Source: Consotaella salsifontis
Lineage (GTDB): Bacteria; Pseudomonadota; Alphaproteobacteria; Rhizobiales; Rhizobiaceae
Assembly (NCBI RefSeq): GCF_900167365.1
Contig: NZ_FUXL01000015.1
Coordinates: 1-64,000 of the forward strand
DNA: 64,000 bases
Direction: 5' to 3'
Positions 1 to 9,764 of this stretch are shown piece after piece. The notes beneath the pieces were generated by a model. That model was not told where the DNA came from. It did not search any database and saw nothing but the letters and a program-made list of their open reading frames with translations. The first letter of the stretch is position 1. The number at the start of each line of letters is the position of its first letter. The translations under genes and the position numbers were made by a program.

Positions 1-389
1 GCCTTCTCGGCGAGCCAGCGGCACAGCGGCCCGAGCTCGACGACGAAGCAGCCGCGATTGTGCATCAGCTTCGGCATCAGCATCGTCGGCAGGCGAATGC
101 CGCCCTGCGGGCCGTAAACGTGGAAGCGCTCGGCCTCGACCGGGATCGCATCCGGCCCGCCCTCGCCGCGCCATTCCGGCAGCAGACGGTCGAGCGCCGA
201 AGGGTCGAGCACGCAGCCTGAGAGAATATGCGCGCCGACCTCCGAGCCCTTCTCCAGAACCACCACCGAAAGATCAGGGTCGAGCTGCTTCAGCCGGATC
301 GCCGCCGACAGGCCTGCAGGCCCGGCACCAACGATCACAACGTCGAACTCCATGCTCTCTCGTTCGGGAAGCGTTCCGACGTCGCTCAT
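1..389 (-). CDS. Electron-transfer flavoprotein-ubiquinone oxidoreductase, N-terminal part (runs off window)
   Basis: The first ~129 residues of a leftward gene are present. It begins MSDVGTLPERESMEFDVVIV and continues with the dinucleotide-binding fingerprint GAGPAGLSAAIRLKQ, then an E-K-G-S-E-V-G-A-H segment and SGCVLDPSALD, all typical of ETF-QO. The family is a membrane-associated FAD and 4Fe-4S enzyme. It passes electrons from reduced electron-transfer flavoprotein (fatty-acid and amino-acid oxidation) to ubiquinone. The FAD-binding start is visible; the quinone and iron-sulfur regions lie outside the window. The ATG at 389 is used because the FAD motif follows closely. The divergent neighbour is a uracil-DNA glycosylase, an arrangement I remember from other rhizobia. 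Confidence 0.88.
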   Translation of the reverse strand, partial: MSDVGTLPERESMEFDVVIVGAGPAGLSAAIRLKQLDPDLSVVVLEKGSEVGAHILSGCVLDPSALDRLLPEWRGEGGPDAIPVEAERFHVYGPQGGIRLPTMLMPKLMHNRGCFVVELGPLCRWLAEK

Positions 390-571
390 CTTTAAGTCCT
401 TCAATCGTCTATGCGCATCCCTGGCGCTAACGCGCCCGAACGCGTGCGGCAAGAGCAGCGGCCTTGAGAAATGTCGGCAAAACAGGAACAATTTGGCCTG
501 ATGGAACGTGCCACGACGGACGTCCAGGAAGGACGGTCGCTTTTTGTCGCGCCTTCCCCTAAGACAAAGCC

Positions 572-1495
572 ATGAGCAACAGCGCGGATCGCAGACCCGG
601 ACGAGAGGCGGCGGCCCTTCTCGCCTTCTACGCCGAGGCCGGCATCGACGTGCTGGTCGGGGAAGCGCCACGCAATCGCTTCGCGGAAACCGAACAAGAG
701 GCCGCCGCGCAAACCCGCGCCAAGAACAGGGCCGAAACGGCCGCACCGCAGCAGAGAGAAGCCGCAAGCGCTAGAGCATCATCCGGCGACGAGGCCACTC
801 GCGCCGCGCCGCAACCGTCGGCACCCCAGGCATTTGCGACGGTGCGGGTCGCGGTTCCCGACGACGTCGCCATTGCCGATGCTCGCGAGCGGGCACGTTC
901 GGCGGCGTCGCTCGAAGAGCTGGAGGCCTCTCTCGCCAGCTTCGAGGGCTGCAATCTCAAAGCCACGGCGCGGTCGCTGGTTTTCGGCAACGGGGCGGCT
1001 GATGCCGACCTCATGTTTATCGGCGAGGCTCCGGGACGGGAGGAGGATGCAGCCGGCGCTCCCTTCGTCGGCCGCTCGGGAAAGCTCCTGGACCGGATGC
1101 TCTCTGCCATCGGCGTTGAGCGGCAGGCGGTGCGCGTCACCAACACCGTGCCCTGGCGCCCGCCGGGCAACCGGCCGCCGACGCCGGCCGAGACGGAAAT
1201 CTGCCGCCCCTTCATCATCCGCCAGATCGAGCTGGTGCGCCCGCGAATCATCGTCTGCCTGGGCTCGCCGGCGGTGAAGGCCGTGCTTCGCACCGACGAG
1301 GGCATCATGCGCCTTCGCGGGCGCTGGCTGAGCTTCACTTATGGTGTGGAGCAGGAGGAGATCGTGCCGGCGATGCCGATGCTTCATCCCGCCTATCTCC
1401 TGCGCCAGCCCGCCCAGAAGCGCCTCGCCTGGCGCGATCTCCTGGCCCTGAAGGAGCGGCTGGACGGCGACGGGAAGGGCTCGCAGCCCTCCTGA
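572..1495 (+). CDS. Family-4-like uracil-DNA glycosylase with reduced Fe-S cysteine set
   Basis: 307 residues. The catalytic core starts near residue 125 after an Ala/Glu/Arg-rich N-terminal extension of about 100 residues, so it is longer than the ~200-residue classical family 4. Motif A is GEAPGREED from residue 151, followed by GAPFVGRSGKLLDRML. The second active-site motif is HPAYLLR from His272. It should excise uracil from deaminated DNA. In thermophile family-4 enzymes four cysteines hold a 4Fe-4S cluster, as CxxC and as KCRPP...C. Here the first reads FEGC (one Cys) and KCRPP reads PWRPP, leaving only two of the four. A cluster-free UDG class has been described in Bradyrhizobium (from memory), and this may be related. 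The Shine-Dalgarno before the ATG is weak. Confidence 0.85.
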   Translation: MSNSADRRPGREAAALLAFYAEAGIDVLVGEAPRNRFAETEQEAAAQTRAKNRAETAAPQQREAASARASSGDEATRAAPQPSAPQAFATVRVAVPDDVAIADARERARSAASLEELEASLASFEGCNLKATARSLVFGNGAADADLMFIGEAPGREEDAAGAPFVGRSGKLLDRMLSAIGVERQAVRVTNTVPWRPPGNRPPTPAETEICRPFIIRQIELVRPRIIVCLGSPAVKAVLRTDEGIMRLRGRWLSFTYGVEQEEIVPAMPMLHPAYLLRQPAQKRLAWRDLLALKERLDGDGKGSQPS

Positions 1496-1622
1496 GCGGG
1501 TTATTTTTCCCGGGCGCCTTCTCGCCAAGTTCATCGAAATGCGATACGGCGCGGCTAGTCGGCCCAAACGAGCGACGAAATTCGCCCCGCGATCAGCATC
1601 CCGCGAACATCAGGCCACCTTC

Positions 1623-2882
1623 ATGTCTCTCCCGATTCTCCCCATTGCGGCATTGATGTCGTCCACCTTCTTTCTTCTTGCCGGCGCCGGGCTGCAGGGA
1701 ATCCTGCTGCCGGTTCGCGCGTCGATCGAGGGTTGGTCGGCCTATGAAATCGGGTTCCTCGGAACGGGCTACGCCGTGGCGTTCACGGCGAGCTGCCTGG
1801 TTGCTCCGCGCATCGTTCGCAGCGCCGGCCATGTGCGCACCTTCGCCAGCCTCGCAGCGCTTCTGGCCATCGCGGTGCTGATGAACGCGCTGATCATCCA
1901 TCCCATCGCCTGGGTGCTGATTCGCGGCCTGTCGGGCTTTGCGCTCGCCGGGTCCTACATGGTCATCGAGAGCTGGCTCAACGAGCGCGTCACCAACGAG
2001 ACGCGCGGCACCGTCTTCTCGATCTACATGATCGTGACCATGGTCGCGATGATGGCGGGTCAGTATGTCATGCCGCTCTCGCGGCCCGAGCTCGACACGC
2101 CCTTCATGCTGGGCGCCATTCTATTCGCTCTCGCGGTGATTCCAACGGCGCTGTCGCGCGCCCCCGCCCCTACGCCGCTGACCGTCGTCAAACTCGACGT
2201 GCCGATGATCTACCACAACTCCCCGGCGGCCGCCGTCGGCGTGTTCATGGCGGGCGTCATGGCGAGCGCGTGGAGCAACATGGCGCCGGTCTTCGCGGAA
2301 CGGCTCGGCTTCAACACGACGGAGATCGCCACCCTCCTGGTGGCCACGATGGCCGGCGGCATTGCCTTCCAGTATCCCCTGGGCCGCTTTTCGGATCGCA
2401 TGGACCGGCGCTACGTTATGGCCCTCGTCGGGCTGATCGGCGCGGCCGTCTCGGCGATCGCCACGTTCTCGGGCTCGGTAAGCTCGGCCTATTTCTTCGC
2501 GATCGCCTTTGCCATCGGCGGCGTCATGTACCCCTCCTATTCCCTGGCCGTCGCTCACGCCAACGACTACGCTGCGGAAAAGGACTTCGTGACCATCTCG
2601 TCGGGCCTGCTCATTCTCTATGGCTTCGGCACCATGGGCGGCCCTCTCTTCGCGGCCGCCCTGATGGCCAAACTCGGCCCACGCGGCATCTTCGTGGCGA
2701 CGCTCGTTTCCATGGCCGCCTTCGCGATCTATCCGTTCTACCGCACCTTCCGGCGCGAGGCACCGCGGCAGGAGGATCGAACAGACTTCCAGACGATCCC
2801 CTTCGCGCGGACACAAACGCCGGCGACTTTCGTGCTCGATCCGCGCGCGGAGGCCGCCGAGCAGGTCGTGGAAATGCGCTGA
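1623..2882 (+). CDS. MFS transporter, YcaD-like
   Basis: 419 residues and about 12 hydrophobic segments. The first is the stretch around LMSSTFFLLAGAGLQGILLP, and a central break near residues 190-200 (APAPTPLTVVKLDVP) separates the two six-helix halves. The second half carries the MFS-type loop PLGRFSDRMDRRYVM. The pattern fits the YcaD branch of the major facilitator superfamily, inner-membrane proteins of unknown substrate. The ATG at 1623 was preferred to an upstream ATG at 1539, because the extra 28 residues are Arg-rich and not membrane-like. It follows the glycosylase gene after 127 bases and is convergent with an EamA transporter. Substrate not predictable. Confidence 0.85.
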   Translation: MSLPILPIAALMSSTFFLLAGAGLQGILLPVRASIEGWSAYEIGFLGTGYAVAFTASCLVAPRIVRSAGHVRTFASLAALLAIAVLMNALIIHPIAWVLIRGLSGFALAGSYMVIESWLNERVTNETRGTVFSIYMIVTMVAMMAGQYVMPLSRPELDTPFMLGAILFALAVIPTALSRAPAPTPLTVVKLDVPMIYHNSPAAAVGVFMAGVMASAWSNMAPVFAERLGFNTTEIATLLVATMAGGIAFQYPLGRFSDRMDRRYVMALVGLIGAAVSAIATFSGSVSSAYFFAIAFAIGGVMYPSYSLAVAHANDYAAEKDFVTISSGLLILYGFGTMGGPLFAAALMAKLGPRGIFVATLVSMAAFAIYPFYRTFRREAPRQEDRTDFQTIPFARTQTPATFVLDPRAEAAEQVVEMR

Positions 2883-2982
2883 CGCAACAACGGCGGCAGT
2901 GGCGGTTTCTTCAATGCCGCCAATTGCTTGGGTGGGCTGCTTGAATCACCGCCCATGTCGGCCAGCCGCCTCTCCGGTCGGC

Positions 2983-3014
2983 ATATGCAGCGGTGGTCGA
3001 TCGCCGCTGCATAT
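2983..3014. repeat. Perfect 11-bp inverted repeat between convergent genes
   Basis: Arms ATATGCAGCGG (2983-2993) and CCGCTGCATAT (3004-3014) are perfect complements around a 10-base loop. It lies between the convergent MFS and EamA genes. There is no T tract on either side, so it is not a clear Rho-independent terminator; it could be a cruciform or protein site. Confidence 0.6.
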
Positions 3015-3166
3015 TGCACGATCGCTACATGATTTTCCCTGGTTCATCCGACGGTTAGGGGGATTAACCGATCCTTCACCATATGATGAAGAGCCGAATG
3101 CGCCGGCCGCTCAACATGAGCTCGAAGGCCGGCCGGCAAAGGATTCATGCGACTCGCGTTTTCCGG

Positions 3167-4126
3167 TCAACCGTTGGGCGTTGTCACCCGGCGAGCCTTG
3201 TTACGCTCGATACCGAGCTGATGCTCACGATAGATGATGAAGACGCCGGCGCCGATGACGATAAGCGATCCGATGATCGTCGTCAGAGAGATCGTCTCGT
3301 CGAACAGGAACACGCCAACGCCGATGGCCAGGATGAGCGAGCTGTATTCGAAGGGCGCGATCGTGGAGGCGTCGGCATAGCGATAGCAGCCGGTGAGAAG
3401 CAGCTGCCCCATTCCGCCACAGAGCCCGGCGGCGACGAGGTAGGTCGCCTCCATCCGCGTCGGCACCTTCCAGCCGAAGAAGATCGACAGGAGAGCAATC
3501 GCGCTGCACATGATCGAGAAATAGAGAACGATCGTCGCCGTTCGCTCCGTCCGCACAAGCCTGCGCACCTGGATAGCCGCGACGGCGCCGACCGCAGCCG
3601 CCGCCAGGGCGATGACGACGCCCGAGGTTTCCGCGTTGCCGAAGCCTGAGCCCAGAATGGTCAGCTTGGGCGCCGAGACGACGAACACGCCGGCAAGCCC
3701 GACGATCACCGCCGTCCAGCGGTAGGAGCGCACGACCTCGCGCAGGAAGATGGCGGCGAAGACGACGGTGAGAAGCGCCGAGGCATAGGAGATCGCGACA
3801 AATTCCGGATAGGGCAGCCGCGTCAGGGCGAAGAAGCCGAGCCCCATCGAGGTGACGCCCACGATGCCGCGCCAGACATGGCCAAGCAGATCGTTGGTCA
3901 CGAACGCCGTTTTGAGAATGCCGAGCCAGCCGAGATAGGCGGCGACGGGCACCAGGGCGAAGAACGAGCGGAAGAAGACGATCTCGCCGGGCGGCACCTC
4001 GGGACCTGCCGCCTTGATGCAGGTCTGCATTCCGACGAAGAAGACGACGGAGACGATCTTGAGGCTGATGCCGAGAGCGGTGTTCGGCTGCGCCGTCACC
4101 GGCGGCGAGGAAGGAGACGAGTCCAT
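3167..4126 (-). CDS. EamA/DMT-family transporter
   Basis: 319 residues with ten predicted membrane helices in two homologous halves, the drug/metabolite transporter (EamA, RhaT-like) architecture. The N-terminal repeat contains KIVSVVFFVGMQTCIKAA and the turn PPGEIVFFRSFFALVP. The second half contains APFEYSSLILAIGVGVFLFDE, a helix 8-9 pattern common in this family. Such proteins export amino acids, nucleosides or other small metabolites across the inner membrane; the substrate here is unknown. The ATG at 4126 is chosen over an upstream ATG at 4180 because the extra 18 residues are non-conserved and the family starts just before the first helix. Single gene, convergent with the MFS gene. Confidence 0.86.
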   Translation of the reverse strand: MDSSPSSPPVTAQPNTALGISLKIVSVVFFVGMQTCIKAAGPEVPPGEIVFFRSFFALVPVAAYLGWLGILKTAFVTNDLLGHVWRGIVGVTSMGLGFFALTRLPYPEFVAISYASALLTVVFAAIFLREVVRSYRWTAVIVGLAGVFVVSAPKLTILGSGFGNAETSGVVIALAAAAVGAVAAIQVRRLVRTERTATIVLYFSIMCSAIALLSIFFGWKVPTRMEATYLVAAGLCGGMGQLLLTGCYRYADASTIAPFEYSSLILAIGVGVFLFDETISLTTIIGSLIVIGAGVFIIYREHQLGIERNKARRVTTPNG

Positions 4127-4587
4127 CGTTCTATTTGATCTTGCGGCAGGAAGGACCGGGAGGGCGCGGGCGAACACCATCTGCGACAGCGGAAGGACGT
4201 ACCGTCCGCTTAGAGGCGGCCCAGCGCGGGCGTCAGTAGCTCAGGTCTTGGGAACGGAACATCGTCCCCGGCGGGCCTTTCGGCGTTCGTGGCCGGGCGC
4301 AAGACAGCGAAGGATCGGCGCGGTCGAGGCGCGCCAAAGGTGCTTGACGCAGCGATGGCGAGCGCACGAGGATCATCAGCGAAACTCCGGATGAGAATGC
4401 GAAGGTGGGCGGAGCCGACGCAGCATTCGGCATCGGACTGTCTCATCTATAGCGTTGTCGACCAGCGTCGAGAAAGAAATCTGCATTTCGTGCACCAAAA
4501 CGGTTGCCTCACATCCTTCGCGCCGTTGGCAACCACGTGAGGCGCCGCTAATCCCTCGGGCAGAGGGTTATGAAAGTGAGGAAGGCC
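4127..4587. other. 461-base intergenic region before pepN, with overlapping inverted repeats
   Basis: No convincing gene. It separates two divergent genes and should hold both promoters. At 4502-4543 there are two interleaved inverted repeats: GGTTGCC (4502-4508) with GGCAACC (4528-4534), and GCCTCAC (4506-4512) with GTGAGGC (4537-4543). The arms overlap by three bases, so both stems cannot form fully, but shortened versions could form an H-type pseudoknot. This lies about 45 bases upstream of the pepN start. Confidence 0.45.
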
Positions 4588-7233
4588 ATGGAAACCGATC
4601 AGGGACAAATCATCCGGCTCGAGGACTACCGGCCGTCCGATTTCGTCATCCACCGCGTGGACATGACGGTTCGACTGTTCGAGGGCTTCGCAGAAGTCAG
4701 CTCCAAGCTCACGATGGAGCGGCGGGCGGGTACCTCGCCCTCGACGGCGCTGGTTCTCGACGGAGATGAGCTGACATTGACGGCGCTCGCGCTGAACGGG
4801 ACGCCTCTTCCTGCGGAGCGCTACGCCGCCAAGGCAGACGAGCTTCGCATCGAGGAGCTTCCGGCCGCGGGTCCGTTCGAACTGACGGTGGAAACGCGGA
4901 TCGCGCCCGAGGCCAACACCAAGCTCATGGGCCTCTACCGTTCCAACGGCATCTGGTGCACCCAGTGCGAGGCGGAGGGCTTCCGCCGCATCACCTATTA
5001 TCTCGACCGGCCCGACGTGCTCGCGGTCTTCCGCGTGCGGGTCGAGGCGGACCGGCGAGCAGCACCAATTCTCCTGTCAAATGGCAACCCGGCCGAAAAA
5101 GGCCCGCTCGCCGAGGGCCGGCATTTTGCGGTCTGGGACGACCCGTTTCCCAAGCCCTGCTACCTCTTTGCCCTGGTCGCCGGCGATCTCGACGCGCTGC
5201 ACGACAGCTTCGTCACGGCGAGCGGCCGCGACGTGGCTCTTGCCATCTACACTGAAAAGGGCCTGAGCCCACGGGCGAGCTACGCGATGGACGCGCTGAA
5301 GCGGTCTATGACCTGGGACGAGCGCCGGTTCGGCCGCGAATACGATCTGGACGTTTTTTCCATCGTCGCGATTTCCGACTTCAACATGGGCGCGATGGAG
5401 AACAAGGGCCTCAACGTCTTCAACCATCGCTACGTGCTTCTCGACGCCGACACGGCGACGGACGCGGACTATGCGGGGGTCGAGACGGTCATCGCCCACG
5501 AGTACTTTCACAACTGGACGGGCGACCGCATCACCTGCCGCGACTGGTTTCAGCTCTGCCTCAAGGAGGGGCTGACGGTCTTTCGCGACCAGGAATTCAG
5601 CGCCGACGAGCGCTCGCGCCCGGTCAAGCGCATCGCCTCGGTGCGGACCCTCAAGGCCCATCAGTATCCCGAGGATCAGGGGCCGCTTCAGCATTCGGTG
5701 CGGCCACACGAATACCGCGAGATCAACAACTTCTACACCTCGACCGTCTACGAGAAAGGCGCCGAGCTGGTGCGCATGATCGAGACCATCCTCGGACGCA
5801 CACGCTTCCGCGCCGGCATGGATCTCTATTTCGAGCGCCACGACGGCGAGGCCGCGACGGTAGAGGACTTCATCCGGTGCTTCGAGGAAGCGGGCGAAGT
5901 CGATCTGTCGCAGTTCATGCTTTGGTACGACCAGGCGGGCACACCCACGCTCACCGTGGAAAGCGCCTTTGACGCAAAGGCAGCCACGCTCACGCTGACG
6001 TTGCGCCAGGAGCTGACGCGCGGCGCGGCGAAGACCGGCATCGAGCCCATGCATATCCCGATCCGTTTCGGCCTTGTCGGCCCGAACGGCGAGGACATGA
6101 GCTTCGAGACGGTTTCGGGGGCAAAGGTCGAGGGCGACGTCATCCACCTCACCCGGCGCGAGGAGCGCGTCGTCTTCGGCGGCCTGGGGAACCGACCGCT
6201 GCTGTCGATCCTGCGTGACTTTTCTGCGCCCGTCACGCTCATCAGCGATGAGACGGAGCAGGACCGCCTCGCCCTCGCCCGGCTCGACCCCAATCCCTTC
6301 AACCGCTGGCGTGCTCTCTCCGACTCTGTCAGCGCGGAGTTGAAGCGCGCCACCGAGAGTGCAAGCTCGGGCTCTGCCTCTAGGATCAACCCCGACATCT
6401 GTGAGGCGCTCGTATCCGTCGCCGCCGATGGGCGTCTGGACCCCGAGCTTCGCGCCCAGACCCTGTCGCTTCCCGGCGAATCAGAAATCGCCCGCCTGAT
6501 TGGGGAAAACATCGACCCCGACGCAGTGCATGCGGCCCGCAACGACATGCTGCGAGCCGTCGGAGAAGCCGGCCGCGAGGTCTTTTCGGCGCTGCGGGCC
6601 GAAATGGCCAATGACGCGCCATTCTCCCCCGCCCCGGAAAGCGCCGGCCGTCGAGCTCTTGCCAATGCGGCGCTCGAATACGTCGCAGTAGGCGCGAAGG
6701 ACCCGGCCATCGCGGCGCGCCAGTTTGCCGCAGCCCGCAACATGACCGACCGGCTCTCTGCTCTCTCCGTCCTGATCAACCACTTCCCCGAGGCTCCGGC
6801 GAGCGTCGACGCTTTGGCGCTGTTCTATGAACGCCATAAGGGCGACACCCTGGTCATGGACAAGTGGTTCGCCATTCAGGCCGCCGTGCCGCGCCCTGAA
6901 ACGCTCGAGGCGGTGCGCCAGCTCGAGAGCCACCCGCTTTTCACCCTGACCACGCCGAACCGCGTGCGCGCGCTGGTTGGCACCTTCGCGTCCGGCAATC
7001 AGGTGGCCTTCAACCGGGCGGACGGCGACGGATATCGCTGGGTCGGCAGGAAGCTTCTGGAGATCGACCGCCTCAATCCTCAGGTCGCGGCGCGCGTGGC
7101 GACAGCCTTCCGCTCCTGGCGCAGCTTCGAGGCAAAGAGACGAGCTGCCGCGCAGGCAACACTCGAGGATTTGGCGAACCAGCCGAACCTTTCAGTCGAC
7201 CTGCGGGATATTGTGGATCGTTCGCTTCGCTAG
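4588..7233 (+). CDS. pepN: Aminopeptidase N, M1 family zinc metallopeptidase
   Basis: 881 residues, the normal size of proteobacterial PepN. The exopeptidase motif GAMEN is at residues 268-272. The zinc site is HEYFH at 304-308 with the third ligand Glu327, the HExxH-x18-E spacing of M1 enzymes. The C-terminal half (from about 540) matches the DUF3458 helical domains of this subfamily. It is cytoplasmic and removes N-terminal residues from peptides during protein turnover. The ATG at 4588 is chosen because a GAGGAAGG Shine-Dalgarno sits just upstream; an ATG at 4570 lies before that site. The next gene, a PleC-like kinase, follows after 119 bases. Confidence 0.95.
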   Translation: METDQGQIIRLEDYRPSDFVIHRVDMTVRLFEGFAEVSSKLTMERRAGTSPSTALVLDGDELTLTALALNGTPLPAERYAAKADELRIEELPAAGPFELTVETRIAPEANTKLMGLYRSNGIWCTQCEAEGFRRITYYLDRPDVLAVFRVRVEADRRAAPILLSNGNPAEKGPLAEGRHFAVWDDPFPKPCYLFALVAGDLDALHDSFVTASGRDVALAIYTEKGLSPRASYAMDALKRSMTWDERRFGREYDLDVFSIVAISDFNMGAMENKGLNVFNHRYVLLDADTATDADYAGVETVIAHEYFHNWTGDRITCRDWFQLCLKEGLTVFRDQEFSADERSRPVKRIASVRTLKAHQYPEDQGPLQHSVRPHEYREINNFYTSTVYEKGAELVRMIETILGRTRFRAGMDLYFERHDGEAATVEDFIRCFEEAGEVDLSQFMLWYDQAGTPTLTVESAFDAKAATLTLTLRQELTRGAAKTGIEPMHIPIRFGLVGPNGEDMSFETVSGAKVEGDVIHLTRREERVVFGGLGNRPLLSILRDFSAPVTLISDETEQDRLALARLDPNPFNRWRALSDSVSAELKRATESASSGSASRINPDICEALVSVAADGRLDPELRAQTLSLPGESEIARLIGENIDPDAVHAARNDMLRAVGEAGREVFSALRAEMANDAPFSPAPESAGRRALANAALEYVAVGAKDPAIAARQFAAARNMTDRLSALSVLINHFPEAPASVDALALFYERHKGDTLVMDKWFAIQAAVPRPETLEAVRQLESHPLFTLTTPNRVRALVGTFASGNQVAFNRADGDGYRWVGRKLLEIDRLNPQVAARVATAFRSWRSFEAKRRAAAQATLEDLANQPNLSVDLRDIVDRSLR

Positions 7234-7352
7234 TTGACTCAGGCACACTTCCGAGTCCGGCGCAAGGTCTGGACAAGGTGATTCGCATCTGATCAATTGT
7301 TAACGATTCGGAATGAGGGTTCCGGATCGTGCGGCGGAACACGAGGGATCAG

Positions 7353-9698
<2,346 letters not shown>

Positions 9699-9729
9699 GC
9701 CTCGTCGGCCGAGCATCCTGCCATGGCTT

Positions 9730-9752
9730 GCCGCCCGCATCGGACGGGCGGC
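9730..9752. terminator. Hairpin between convergent pleC-like and glnE genes
   Basis: GCCGCCCG (9730-9737) pairs perfectly with CGGGCGGC (9745-9752) around a 7-base loop, in the gap between two convergent stop codons. The T tract is poor (GTCTTCC follows), so it may stop or protect both messages. Confidence 0.55.
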
Positions 9753-9764
9753 GTCTTCCCGCTC

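Noticed and set aside
4231-4300. AGTAGCTCAG, resembling a tRNA D loop, in the pepN upstream gap
   Set aside because: No matching acceptor stem or T arm within tRNA distance.
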